Shown piece by piece: positions 1-7,261 of a stretch of 33,087 nucleotides of DNA (position 1 is the stretch's first letter; the number at the start of each line of letters is the position of its first letter). The stretch spans positions 1 through 33,087 of the forward strand of contig NZ_QKYN01000124.1 in assembly GCF_003258295.1 (NCBI RefSeq), read 5' to 3'. Both the position numbers and the translations under genes were made by a program. The stretch comes from Streptacidiphilus pinicola. GTDB taxonomy: Bacteria; Actinomycetota; Actinomycetes; Streptomycetales; Streptomycetaceae. The notes under the pieces were generated by a model that had not been told where the DNA came from, made no database searches, and saw only the letters and a program-made list of their open reading frames with translations.

Positions 1-61
1 GTGCCGCTGGGAGGCCGCCGCGAGGTCGCCGTCCGACCCCGCGGCGGCCTCCCAGCGGCAC
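1..61. repeat. Perfect 22-bp inverted repeat at the window edge
   Basis: Positions 1-22 are the exact reverse complement of 40-61, with a 17-nt loop (23-39). The repeat lies inside the open frame of the left partial gene and starts at base 1, so it may extend beyond the window. A perfect repeat this long inside a coding region is unusual. It could be a real hairpin or a fold-back artefact at a contig end. Confidence 0.85.
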
Positions 62-441
62 CCCTCGACCGTCCCCGCCGCGATGGCGAAGGCCGCGTCG
101 AACAGGGCCATCAGGCAGACGGCCTCCAGCTCGGCCGCCCCGACCAGTCCGCGGCGCACGAGCTCGACCGCGAGCCGGCCGTGCGGCGCGCCCGCCTGGT
201 AGGCGGCAACCCAGGCGGACTCCAGGACCCGGCCGGACCGCAGCAGCAGCGCCTCCGCGCCCGGCGAGCCGGGGCTCTCCGCCCCGGTCGCCCGGCCGCC
301 GTCCAGGCGCAGCCACCCGCCCGGGTCGCCGGTCACCTGCAGCGTCCCGGTGGCGCCGGCGCGGCCCCGCGCCGCCAGCGCCGCGACCACCCCCTCGGCT
401 CCCTCGGGCAGGGCGCGGGCGATTCGATCTCGCTCAGACAT
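1..441 (-). CDS. Hypothetical protein, possibly DUF4388-type regulator-like (3' end cut by window edge)
   Basis: The reading frame starts at ATG on the complement of 439-441 and stays open for 147 codons to the left edge, with no stop in the window. The visible protein begins MSERDRIARALPEG and has a small beta-rich stretch (TGTLQVTGDPGGWLRLDGG) followed by helical segments. That layout recalls streptomycete proteins with an N-terminal DUF4388-like domain, often labelled transcriptional regulators, but this is recall of a family pattern and no catalytic motif is visible. An AGG sits about 5 nt before the ATG as a weak ribosome binding site. Its last visible codons lie inside a perfect 22-bp inverted repeat (see the repeat at 1-61), so the extreme end may not be genuine coding sequence. 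Function unknown. Confidence 0.6.
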   Translation of the reverse strand, partial: MSERDRIARALPEGAEGVVAALAARGRAGATGTLQVTGDPGGWLRLDGGRATGAESPGSPGAEALLLRSGRVLESAWVAAYQAGAPHGRLAVELVRRGLVGAAELEAVCLMALFDAAFAIAAGTVEGCRWEAAAGSDGDLAAASQRH

Positions 442-590
442 CGACCTATCAATTTCGATCAGATTCCGCCGAACAGCATGGCGCGTACCGAGGCATTCAC
501 GACAGGATTGCAAAAGAGGGCATGCCGGAAAGACACCCAACAAAGGACGGGAGACCACCGCGGAATATGCCGGCCGCGCGCAGCGCCTTC

Positions 591-619
591 ATTTCATCCG
601 TACCAGCGAAGTGAGTCAA
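591..619 (-). promoter_or_regulatory. Candidate promoter of the left partial gene
   Basis: On the minus strand TTGACT (complement 614-619) and TGAAAT (complement 591-596) are 17 bp apart. The -35 is good; the -10 departs from TANNNT at its second base. It would give a leader of about 140 nt. Apart from this and the -10 element of the downstream GDPD gene, I see nothing else in the 442-688 gap. Confidence 0.35.
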
Positions 620-688
620 GCGATTGATGACAATTGGTGGTGCTGCCGTGACTCCGCGCCACCTGCGTCAACGGGCATACTGCTGCCC

Positions 689-1513
689 GTGACCAGCGAC
701 TCCGCCGTGCGGCCAGGCCGCCCCGCCGTCCGCCATCCCTACCTGGACCACCCGGGACCGCTAGCGTTCGCCCACCGCGGCGGCTCGCTCGGCGGCCCGG
801 AGAACTCCATGGCCGCGTTCGAGCAGGCCGTCCGGCTCGGGTACCGGTACCTGGAGACGGACGTGCACACCACCGCCGACGGCGTGCTGGTCGCCTTCCA
901 CGACGACCGGCTGGACCGGGTCAGCGACGGCACCGGCTCGATCGCCCAGCTGCCCTGGCGCGTGGTCTCCGCCGCCCGGATCGGCGGGCGCGAGCCCGTA
1001 CCGACGCTGGAGGAGCTGCTCGACGCGTTCCCCGAGGCCCGGTTCAACATCGACGTCAAGGCCCCGGCAGCGGTCCGGCCGCTGGTCGACGCCGTGCGGC
1101 GCACCCACGCCTGGGACCGGGTCTGCGTCAGCTCCTTCTCCGAGCGGCGCCTGGCCGGGGTCCGCGCGGCGGCCGGGCCGCGCCTCGCCACCTCCGCCGG
1201 CCCCCGCGACGTGGTCGCACTCAAGCTGCGCTCGCTGGCCCGCGGCGGCCTCCCGCTCGCGCGCGGCGCGCGGCGGCGGGCCGTCTGCCTCCAGGTACCC
1301 GAGTTCGTCGCCGGCGGCGGCGACAGCGGCCCGCGTCTGGTCGACGCGGCCTTCGTGGAGACCGCCCACGCCCTGGGCCTGCAGGTCCACGTCTGGACGG
1401 TGAACGAGGCCGATCGGATGAGATCACTGCTGGATCTGGGTGTTGATGGCATCATGACGGATCACATCGACGTCCTGCGCGATGTGCTGATCGAGCGCGG
1501 AGCCTGGTTTTGA
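689..1513 (+). CDS. Glycerophosphodiester phosphodiesterase (GDPD family)
   Basis: This 274-residue protein would hydrolyse glycerophosphodiesters to glycerol 3-phosphate and an alcohol. The GDPD TIM-barrel signatures are in order: AFAHRGG with the following GPENS, ETDVHTTADG, VAFHDDRLDR, FNIDVK, and the C-terminal VDGIMTDH. These carry the two catalytic His and the metal-binding Glu/Asp. No signal peptide is seen, so it is probably cytoplasmic. I chose GTG at 689 because homology to the family starts soon after it (HPYLDHPGP) and a CATACT -10-like element at 676-681 places the transcription start at or next to the GTG, which suggests a leaderless mRNA; no good -35 is visible. The stop overlaps the TTG start of the following transporter by 4 bp, so the two are translationally coupled. 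Confidence 0.9.
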   Translation: MTSDSAVRPGRPAVRHPYLDHPGPLAFAHRGGSLGGPENSMAAFEQAVRLGYRYLETDVHTTADGVLVAFHDDRLDRVSDGTGSIAQLPWRVVSAARIGGREPVPTLEELLDAFPEARFNIDVKAPAAVRPLVDAVRRTHAWDRVCVSSFSERRLAGVRAAAGPRLATSAGPRDVVALKLRSLARGGLPLARGARRRAVCLQVPEFVAGGGDSGPRLVDAAFVETAHALGLQVHVWTVNEADRMRSLLDLGVDGIMTDHIDVLRDVLIERGAWF

Positions 1514-2865
1514 TCACTTCTGCACCGGCGTCGACCGAGACGACCGACCTCAAGCGCGCCCAACTCGGCTGGTACCTGAACGACTGGGCGAACGCGGCGT
1601 TCTCGGCGACCGTGCTGACGGTCTTCCTCGGCCCCTACCTCACCGACATCGCCAAGAAGTCCGCGGACGCGCACGGCGACGTGCACCCGCTGGGCCTCGC
1701 GGTGCGGGCCGGCTCGTTCTTCCCGTACACGGTCTCCTTCTCCGTGCTGATCTCCGTCGTGGTGATGCTGCTGGCCGGGGCCGCGGCCGACCGGACCGGG
1801 CGGCACAAGACGCTGCTCTGCTCCTTCGCCTACGTCGGCGCGGCGGCCACGCTCGGGATGTTCTTCCTCGGCGGCCACCGCTACCTGCTCGGCGGCGGGC
1901 TGCTGGTCCTCGCCAACGTCTGCTACGCCGTCTCCGCGGCCCTCGCCAACTCCTTCCTGCCCGGCCTGGCCGCCCCGGACGAGCGCGACAAGGTCTCCTC
2001 CAAGGGGTGGGCCTTCGGCTACGCGGGCGGCGGGCTGCTGCTGGTACTGAACCTGGCCCTCTTCCTCGGCCACAGCGCGCTGGGCCTCGCCAGTGGCACG
2101 GCGGTCCGGCTCTGCCTCGCCTCGGCGGGCCTGTGGTGGGCGACCTTCACGGTCTTCCCGATGCTGCGGCTCCCCCAGCGGGCCGGCCTGGCTCCGGTCG
2201 CCAAGCCGGTGGACGAGCACGCGGGCGGGACGCTGCGCGAGCTGGTCGGCACGCTGCGCGGGATGCGGCGGTACCCGCTGACGCTGCTCTTCCTGATCGC
2301 GTTCCTCTGCTACAACGACGGCATCCAGACCGTGATCTCCCAGGCCTCCCTCTACGGCAGCGAGGAGCTGGGCATGAGCCAGACCACGCTGATCGCGGGC
2401 GTGCTGCTGGTCCAGATCGTCGCCATCGGTGGCGCGCTGCTGCTCGGCCGGATGGCCGGCCGCTGGGGCGCCAAGCGGACCATCCTCGGCTCGCTGGTGG
2501 CCTGGGTGGTCACCCTCGCCTTCGGGTACGTCATGCCGGCGCACCAGCCGATCTGGTTCTACACCCTGGCCGCGGCCATCGGGCTGGTCCTGGGCGGCAG
2601 CCAGGCGCTGTCGCGGTCGCTCTTCTCCCATCTGATCCCGGCCGGGCACGAGGCCGAGTACTTCTCCCTCTACAAGATCAGCGACCGCGGCACCAGCTGG
2701 ATGGGACCGCTGGTCTTCGGTCTCGCCTACCAGGTGACCGGCAGCTACCGGATCGCGATCATCTCGCTGCTGGTCTTCTTCGCGATCGGTTTCCTGCTGC
2801 TCAGTCGGGTGCCGGTACGGCGCGCGATCGAGGCCGTGGGCAACCCGGTGCCCACCCTCTCGTGA
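1510..2865 (+). CDS. MFS transporter, UMF1/Atg22-like family
   Basis: A 451-residue multi-pass membrane protein with about 12 hydrophobic segments. The opening LGWYLNDWANAAFSATVLTVFLGPYL is characteristic of the UMF1 (Atg22-like) branch of the major facilitator superfamily; a mid-protein DRTGRHKTLL and the late YKISDRGTSWMGPL also fit. The substrate is unknown; Atg22 in yeast exports amino acids from the vacuole, which does not transfer directly to bacteria. The start is TTG at 1510 inside a TTGA overlap with the GDPD stop, with GGAG at 1499-1502 seven bases upstream. The coupling to a glycerophosphodiesterase hints at transport of a related product, which is inference only. Confidence 0.88.
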   Translation: MITSAPASTETTDLKRAQLGWYLNDWANAAFSATVLTVFLGPYLTDIAKKSADAHGDVHPLGLAVRAGSFFPYTVSFSVLISVVVMLLAGAAADRTGRHKTLLCSFAYVGAAATLGMFFLGGHRYLLGGGLLVLANVCYAVSAALANSFLPGLAAPDERDKVSSKGWAFGYAGGGLLLVLNLALFLGHSALGLASGTAVRLCLASAGLWWATFTVFPMLRLPQRAGLAPVAKPVDEHAGGTLRELVGTLRGMRRYPLTLLFLIAFLCYNDGIQTVISQASLYGSEELGMSQTTLIAGVLLVQIVAIGGALLLGRMAGRWGAKRTILGSLVAWVVTLAFGYVMPAHQPIWFYTLAAAIGLVLGGSQALSRSLFSHLIPAGHEAEYFSLYKISDRGTSWMGPLVFGLAYQVTGSYRIAIISLLVFFAIGFLLLSRVPVRRAIEAVGNPVPTLS

Positions 2866-2876
2866 AGGCGGTGGGG

Positions 2877-2904
2877 AGGCCCTGCGGGGGATCTGCACGG
2901 GCCT
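2877..2904 (+). terminator. Candidate terminator after the MFS gene
   Basis: AGGCCC (2877-2882) pairs with GGGCCT (2899-2904), and an inner TGC/GCA pair extends the stem to about 9 bp with one bulged C. The trailing bases are gacattt, only weakly T-rich. It lies just downstream of the transporter stop and upstream of the rbpA promoters. Confidence 0.4.
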
Positions 2905-2962
2905 GACATTTCGTGACTGCGAGGCACGGTGGGTCGACCGAGGGTGATATCCGCCTCCAGAT

Positions 2963-2991
2963 GTGACAAATCGGACGCGGGTGGGTACAAA
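2963..2991 (+). promoter_or_regulatory. Candidate housekeeping promoter of rbpA
   Basis: GTGACA (2963-2968) and TACAAA (2986-2991) are separated by 17 bp. This resembles an HrdB-type promoter with one -35 mismatch. It lies upstream of the sigma-R promoter and would add basal expression; the leader would be about 120 nt. Confidence 0.4.
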
Positions 2992-3027
2992 CTTGGGCGG
3001 CGTGACGTACGTCGCGCGCGTACTGCG

Positions 3028-3053
3028 GGAATCTTCGACGGTTGCCGCGCGTT
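3028..3053 (+). promoter_or_regulatory. Sigma-R-type promoter of rbpA
   Basis: GGAAT at 3028-3032 is followed after exactly 18 bp by GTT at 3051-3053. This is the consensus for the disulfide-stress ECF factor sigma-R of Streptomyces. It lies about 60 bp before the rbpA start. In S. coelicolor rbpA is a known sigma-R target, so both sequence and context agree. Confidence 0.85.
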
Positions 3054-3116
3054 GTACGGACCGACGAAGACAGCGACATCCAGTCCTGTGGGCCATGAGC
3101 CCGGGAGGCACGATTC

Positions 3117-3488
3117 ATGAGTGAGCGAGCTCTCCGCGGCACGCGACTCGGGGCGACCAGCTACGAGACCGACCGCGGTATCGATCTGGCGCCTCGCCAG
3201 ACCGTCGAGTACGCATGCCAGAACGGACATCGGTTCGAGGTGCCGTTCTCGGTGGAGGCCGAGATCCCGCACATCTGGGAGTGCCGGTTCTGCGGCAGCG
3301 AGGCGCTGCTGATCGACGGCGACGAGCCCGAAGAGAAGAAGTTGAAGCCAGTCCGTACGCATTGGGACATGCTGATGGAGCGGCGCACGCGGGAGGAGCT
3401 GGAAGAGGTCCTCGCCGAGCGCCTGGAGGTTCTCCGCTCCGGTCGCATGAACATCGCGGTTCACCCCCGCGATCGCAAGAGCGCCTGA
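3117..3488 (+). CDS. rbpA: RNA polymerase-binding protein RbpA
   Basis: This 123-residue protein matches actinobacterial RbpA in length and in sequence. It has an N-terminal tail with a conserved LGATSYETDRG segment, a central beta-barrel core carrying two Cys pairs reduced here to CQNGH and CRFCG, and a C-terminal helical sigma-interacting region (HWDMLMERRTREELEEVLAERL). RbpA binds RNA polymerase and group 1/2 sigma factors, stabilises the open complex and affects rifampicin tolerance. ATG at 3117 is preceded by GGGAGG at about 3101-3106. The gene is monocistronic: two candidate promoters upstream, including a sigma-R promoter, and a strong hairpin terminator downstream. Confidence 0.97.
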   Translation: MSERALRGTRLGATSYETDRGIDLAPRQTVEYACQNGHRFEVPFSVEAEIPHIWECRFCGSEALLIDGDEPEEKKLKPVRTHWDMLMERRTREELEEVLAERLEVLRSGRMNIAVHPRDRKSA

Positions 3489-3505
3489 CCGCGCCCTCGC
3501 CGAAC

Positions 3506-3539
3506 GAGGCCCGGACTCCCCTCGGGGAGTCCGGGCCTC
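3506..3539. terminator. Intrinsic terminator between rbpA and nadE
   Basis: A perfect 15-bp stem (3506-3520 with 3525-3539) closes a 4-nt CTCG loop. It lies in the short gap between two convergent genes and can serve both strands. There is no long T-tract, as is usual in streptomycetes. Confidence 0.85.
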
Positions 3540-3581
3540 GGCGTATCCGCCAGGTGTCAGGGTGCCGACGCGGGGGCCGAT

Positions 3582-4412
3582 TCAGGGGGCGAGCGGGAGC
3601 TGCCGCTTGTGGTCGGTCAGGCGGTAGCGGGTGAGGATGGTGTCGAAGACGCGCGCGTCGACCGGCTTGCCGGAGAGGAAGTCGTCGATGTCGTCGTAGG
3701 TGACGCCGAGGGCGTCCTCGTCGGCCTTGCCCGGGGTGAGGGTCTCCAGGTCGGCGGTCGGGGTCTTCCAGACCAGCTCGGCGGGGGCGCCCAGGGCCTC
3801 AGCGACGGCGCGGACGCGGCGCTTGGTGAGGCCGGTCAGGGGGACGAGGTCGGCGGCGCCGTCCCCGAACTTGGTGAAGAAGCCCGAGACCGCCTCGGCG
3901 GCGTGGTCGGTGCCGACGACGAGGCCGTCGTGGGCGCCCGCCACCGCGTACTGCGCGATCATGCGCTGCCGCGCCTTGATGTTCCCCTGGACGAAGTCCT
4001 GGTGGTGGGCGTCCCGGAAGGTCACACCCGCGGCCAGGGTCGCCGCGAGCGCCGCGTCGCTCGCGGGCTTGATGTCGACGGTGAGCACCTCGTCCGCCTT
4101 GATGAACGACAGCGCGAGCTGCGCGTCGTGCTCGTCGGCCTGGACGCCGTACGGCAGCCGCATGGCGTAGAACCGCGCCCGGTGCCCGGCGGCGCGGGCC
4201 CGCTCGACGGCGAGCTGGCAGAGCCGCCCCGTCGTGGTGGAGTCCACGCCGCCGCTGATGCCCAGCACCAGCGCGCGCAGGCCCGTGGACGTCAAGCGCT
4301 CGGCGAGGAAGGCCACCCGGCGCTCGATCTCCCGCTCGGCCTCGAAGGTCTCGGCGACCTGGAGTTCCCGGGCGATCTCCTGCTGCAGGGCGATGGACGC
4401 CGACTCGCTCAC
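3582..4412 (-). CDS. nadE: Ammonia-dependent NAD+ synthetase
   Basis: The 276-residue protein matches single-domain NadE in length (about 275). It converts deamido-NAD+ (nicotinic acid adenine dinucleotide) to NAD+ with ATP and ammonia, the last step of NAD synthesis. The PP-loop [12 protein letters not shown] lies at residues 53-64. Further family motifs are [32 protein letters not shown] and [11 protein letters not shown]. There is no N-terminal nitrilase-type glutaminase domain, so free ammonia is the expected nitrogen donor. ATG at 4412 fits the family start. It is convergent with rbpA, and a candidate promoter of its own lies in the 73-nt gap behind the FxsA-type gene. Confidence 0.96.
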   Translation of the reverse strand: MSESASIALQQEIARELQVAETFEAEREIERRVAFLAERLTSTGLRALVLGISGGVDSTTTGRLCQLAVERARAAGHRARFYAMRLPYGVQADEHDAQLALSFIKADEVLTVDIKPASDAALAATLAAGVTFRDAHHQDFVQGNIKARQRMIAQYAVAGAHDGLVVGTDHAAEAVSGFFTKFGDGAADLVPLTGLTKRRVRAVAEALGAPAELVWKTPTADLETLTPGKADEDALGVTYDDIDDFLSGKPVDARVFDTILTRYRLTDHKRQLPLAP

Positions 4413-4460
4413 GTGTGCTCCTACTTCCGGTTCACGAACTGCTGAAGTGCTACCGCGCCC

Positions 4461-4489
4461 ACCCTACTCAGCACGGTGCGGGCGCTTAA
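4461..4489 (-). promoter_or_regulatory. Candidate nadE promoter
   Basis: On the minus strand TTAAGC (complement 4484-4489) and TAGGGT (complement 4461-4466) are 17 bp apart. The -10 is good, the -35 matches only half of TTGACA and overlaps the end of the upstream fxsA-type gene. It would give a leader of about 40 nt. Confidence 0.45.
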
Positions 4490-5010
4490 CGACGCAGCTC
4501 CCCGTAGGGGCCGTCGTCGTCGCGGCGGGAGTAGTCGTACGGGCCGGAGGCCGGGGCACCGTCCTCGTGGATGACCTCGCCCTGGACGACCTTGCCGTCG
4601 GGGCGGTGGATCCGCACCTGCTCCTGGAGCCGGACCGCGTCGCCCAGCGGGCCGCGGCGCAACAGCGCCATCGGGGCGCGCTGGAGGCGCTTGGCGACCG
4701 GCGGGACCAGGCAGAGCAGGCCGAGGAGGTCGCTGATGAAGCCGGGGACCATCAGCAGGATGCCGCCCGCGACCGTGACCGCGGTGCGCGCCTCGCCGGC
4801 GGGCAGGGTGTCGCCCTTGCGCGCCGCGGCGAACGCCTTGAGGCCGGCCCGCTTGATCACGGACGCGCCGGCGACGACCCCGGCGAGCAGGAGCAACAGC
4901 GTGAGCAGCCAGCCGATCCACTCGGCCACCGCCACCAGGAGCACCAGCTCGGCCACCGCGTAGGCGGCGACGAGCAGGGGCAGGAACCGCTTGAGTCGGG
5001 ACGCGCGCAC
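4486..5010 (-). CDS. fxsA: FxsA family membrane protein
   Basis: A 174-residue protein with two adjacent N-terminal hydrophobic helices (about residues 8-50), a short polar segment, then a third hydrophobic region containing GGILLMVPGFISDLLGLL (about 80-100), which is the hallmark of the FxsA family. The C-terminal 60 residues are hydrophilic and end in an Asp/Arg/Tyr-rich tail. In E. coli FxsA affects F-plasmid exclusion of phage T7; the general role is unknown. The start is GTG (complement 5008-5010) with AAGGAAGGG about 10 nt upstream. It lies 92 bp after lnt on the same strand and could be co-transcribed with it. Confidence 0.88.
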   Translation of the reverse strand: MRASRLKRFLPLLVAAYAVAELVLLVAVAEWIGWLLTLLLLLAGVVAGASVIKRAGLKAFAAARKGDTLPAGEARTAVTVAGGILLMVPGFISDLLGLLCLVPPVAKRLQRAPMALLRRGPLGDAVRLQEQVRIHRPDGKVVQGEVIHEDGAPASGPYDYSRRDDDGPYGELRR

Positions 5011-5102
5011 GGCGGCTGGACCCTTCCTTGGTCGTGTCAGGCTTCCACCGTAGAACGCCCGAGGTCAGACCGGTGTTCCGGCGGGCCTTCGGCGGGCGGC
5101 CC

Positions 5103-6776
5103 TCAGGCGGTCGTCGCCTCGGACCTCTCAGCCGGGGAGTCCGCGTCGCCGCCCGAACGGCGGCGGCGCGTCCAGACGGCGAAGCCCACCGCGCCGAGGC
5201 CGATCAGCGACAGCGCCCACTCCGGCGCGGCGCCGACGCGGTCGGCCAGGGTGAGGCTGTCACGCAGCGGGACCCTGACGTCCAGCTCGTCCTGCGTGGC
5301 CAGCTGCGTGCGCTGGACCACGGAGCCGTCCGGCGCGATGACCGCGCTGATGCCGCTGGTCGCGGCGATGACCACGGCGCGGCCGTGCTCGATCGCGCGC
5401 AGCCGGGACATCGCGAACTGCTGGTCCGGCTGGTCGGTGTGCTCGTAGGTGGCGTTGTTGGTCTGCACGACCAGCACCCGGCCGCCCTTGGCGACCGCGT
5501 CGTGGACGATGCCGTCGTAGGCGACCTCGAAGCAGATCACGTCGCCGATCCTGGCCGGGCCGACCTGCAGGATGCCGGTCGTGTCGCCGGGGTAGAAGTC
5601 GCGGGCCACCCGTTGCAGGCGGGTGATGTACTTCATCAGGATCGAGCGGAACGGCACGTACTCGCCGAACGGCACCGGGTGCTGCTTGGTGTAGTGCGCG
5701 CCGGGGCCCGTCTTCGGGTCCCAGACGATGCCCTCGTTCATCACGTGCTGGGCGTCCGGGCCGTCGACGAGCGCGCCGACCAGCATCGGCACGCCGGTAC
5801 GGCCTGCGGCCTGCATGATCGCGGCGTAGGCCTCGGGGGTGTTGTACGGGTTGACGTCGGAGGAGTTCTCCGGCCAGATCACCAGCTGCGGCTGCGGCAG
5901 CTTGCCCGCGTCGACCTTGTTCATCAGGTCGAAGGTCGCGGCGACGTGGTTGTCCAGCACCTGCATCGGGCGGCCGAGGAAGTCCATGCCGGCGTGCGGG
6001 ACGTTGCCCTGCACCACGCCGATCTGGGCGTAGGCCGGGCCGCCGGCGGTGGTGCCGGCCGTGGGCAGCGGGATCGCGTAGCCGACGACGCCCGCGACCA
6101 CGGCCCCGGCGGCGCAGGCCAGCCCGAGGCGTCCGCTGCGCTCGCGGCCCTCACGGGTGCGCAGCGCGAGCACCGCGGCGGCGAGCAGCGCGCCGCTGAG
6201 GGCGACGGCGAAGCTGACCAGCGGCGCCCCGCCGAGCGCCGCCAGCGGCGTGAACGGCGAGGAGGTGTTGGCGAAGGCCAGCCGGCCCCACGGGAAGCCG
6301 CCCAGCGGCACCCGGTCGCGCGCCCACTCCTGGGCGACCCAGAGACAGGCCGTCCACAGCGGCCAGAAGCGCAGCCGGGACACGATCGCGAGCCCCGCGC
6401 CCATCAGGGCCACGAAGAGCGCCTCGGCGACGGAGAGCAGCGCCCAGGCGTCGTAGCCGATGACGTCGATCCAGATCAGCAGCCAGAGCATGAAGACCAG
6501 CCCGAGGACCAGGCCCGTCCACGCGCCCTGACGGGCGGTGCGCCCGTGCGTGAGCAGGCTCAGGCCCGCCACCGCGACCAGCGAGAGCGGCCAGATGCCG
6601 ACGGAGGGGAACGACAGCGCGAGCAGCACGCCGCAGAGCAGGGCGAGCGCGGTGCGCGGCAGGCCACGGCGGATCCGGGTCCCGATCCGGACCAGCCGTG
6701 GCGGACGCACACCGGCCTCCGCGAGGTCCTTGGAACGGTCGTCCGATTCCAGGGTCAAGGGCACGTTCGCCGCCAA
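5103..6776 (-). CDS. lnt: Apolipoprotein N-acyltransferase
   Basis: A 557-residue integral membrane enzyme that transfers the third acyl chain to the N-terminal Cys of lipoproteins. About six hydrophobic helices fill residues 40-235, followed by a nitrilase-like (carbon-nitrogen hydrolase) domain at about 250-500 and a last helix at about 518-535. The catalytic triad can be read: Glu303 in WPENSS, Lys364 in YTKQHPVPFGEY, Cys415 in VICFEV, with spacing like E. coli Lnt. The first possible start is TTG at 6776; an in-frame stop lies shortly upstream, and GTG at 6764-6766 is the alternative. Neither has a clear ribosome binding site. A -35/-10 pair lies about 330 nt upstream. In mycobacteria the equivalent domain joins a polyprenol-phosphate mannose synthase; no such domain is fused here. 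Confidence 0.93.
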   Translation of the reverse strand: MAANVPLTLESDDRSKDLAEAGVRPPRLVRIGTRIRRGLPRTALALLCGVLLALSFPSVGIWPLSLVAVAGLSLLTHGRTARQGAWTGLVLGLVFMLWLLIWIDVIGYDAWALLSVAEALFVALMGAGLAIVSRLRFWPLWTACLWVAQEWARDRVPLGGFPWGRLAFANTSSPFTPLAALGGAPLVSFAVALSGALLAAAVLALRTREGRERSGRLGLACAAGAVVAGVVGYAIPLPTAGTTAGGPAYAQIGVVQGNVPHAGMDFLGRPMQVLDNHVAATFDLMNKVDAGKLPQPQLVIWPENSSDVNPYNTPEAYAAIMQAAGRTGVPMLVGALVDGPDAQHVMNEGIVWDPKTGPGAHYTKQHPVPFGEYVPFRSILMKYITRLQRVARDFYPGDTTGILQVGPARIGDVICFEVAYDGIVHDAVAKGGRVLVVQTNNATYEHTDQPDQQFAMSRLRAIEHGRAVVIAATSGISAVIAPDGSVVQRTQLATQDELDVRVPLRDSLTLADRVGAAPEWALSLIGLGAVGFAVWTRRRRSGGDADSPAERSEATTA

Positions 6777-6876
6777 TCCGCAGCAGAGGGTCCATGGGCT
6801 GTGGGATGACGGTACATCCTGCGGTTAAGCGCAGGTGAGAGTGGACCGGGTGGGAAGCGAGCGTGGACACGGGAAC

Positions 6877-6957
6877 GGCCCGGACGCCCTTCGGTCCGAC
6901 TCGGGACCTGCTGGCTGCGGGTCGACCAGAAGCCGTTGTCTACTGAGCGTCCGGGCC
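6877..6957 (-). other. Long-range inverted repeat in the lnt leader
   Basis: GGCCCGGACGC at 6877-6887 is the perfect reverse complement of 6947-6957, closing a 59-nt internal region. In RNA this would be an 11-bp closing helix. No T-tract follows in the minus direction, so it is not an obvious intrinsic terminator. It matches no riboswitch class that I recognise. Confidence 0.55.
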
Positions 6958-7110
6958 GAGCCCGGAGTCCACACCCGTCGCCACGAGGCGCGCTTGCGCG
7001 CGTCCGCGCCGAGGCCCGCGCTCCCCGGTCCGACGGCGCGGGCTCCTGGCTGCGAAGGCCCGCGGCGGCCCCGGGTTTGGCGTGGGTCTGCTGTCCGGTG
7101 GACGACGAAG

Positions 7111-7141
7111 AACCTACTCGCGGTCCCGCCGCCTCTGTCAA
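7111..7141 (-). promoter_or_regulatory. Candidate promoter reading toward lnt
   Basis: A perfect TTGACA (complement 7136-7141) is followed after 19 bp by TAGGTT (complement 7111-7116). Transcription would start near 7104 and give lnt a leader of about 330 nt. The spacer is 1-2 bp longer than ideal. Confidence 0.6.
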
Positions 7142-7261
7142 CCTGCGTGTTACCTGGGAAGACGGCCTTACGCCGCAGGTCAGCGCGGTACGCCGGGGTC
7201 CGGACCCGGTCCGGGCCAACCCATCGTTCGGCGGTATCGGGACACGGGCGCGGGGCGTCTG

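Larger units (their letters stand above)
6777..7261. other. 485-bp gap between lnt and the amidohydrolase gene
   Basis: No open frame here has convincing protein character; the frames present are Arg/Pro/Gly-rich. The gap holds a minus-strand promoter (7111-7141), an 11-bp long-range inverted repeat (6877-6957) and a small hairpin (CCTGCG 6818-6823 with CGCAGG 6830-6835). Together these suggest an untranslated leader of lnt or a non-coding RNA. Confidence 0.6.

Noticed and set aside
5028-6809. 593-codon open frame on the plus strand opposite lnt
   Set aside because: It is a GC-bias shadow: Arg/Gly/Asp/His-rich, no family motif, and fully covers a well-recognised lnt gene.
6777-7261. RNase P RNA, 6S-like RNA or tmRNA in the lnt gap
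   Set aside because: I looked for the conserved RNase P core and tmRNA tag/tRNA-like ends and found neither; the region stays unassigned.
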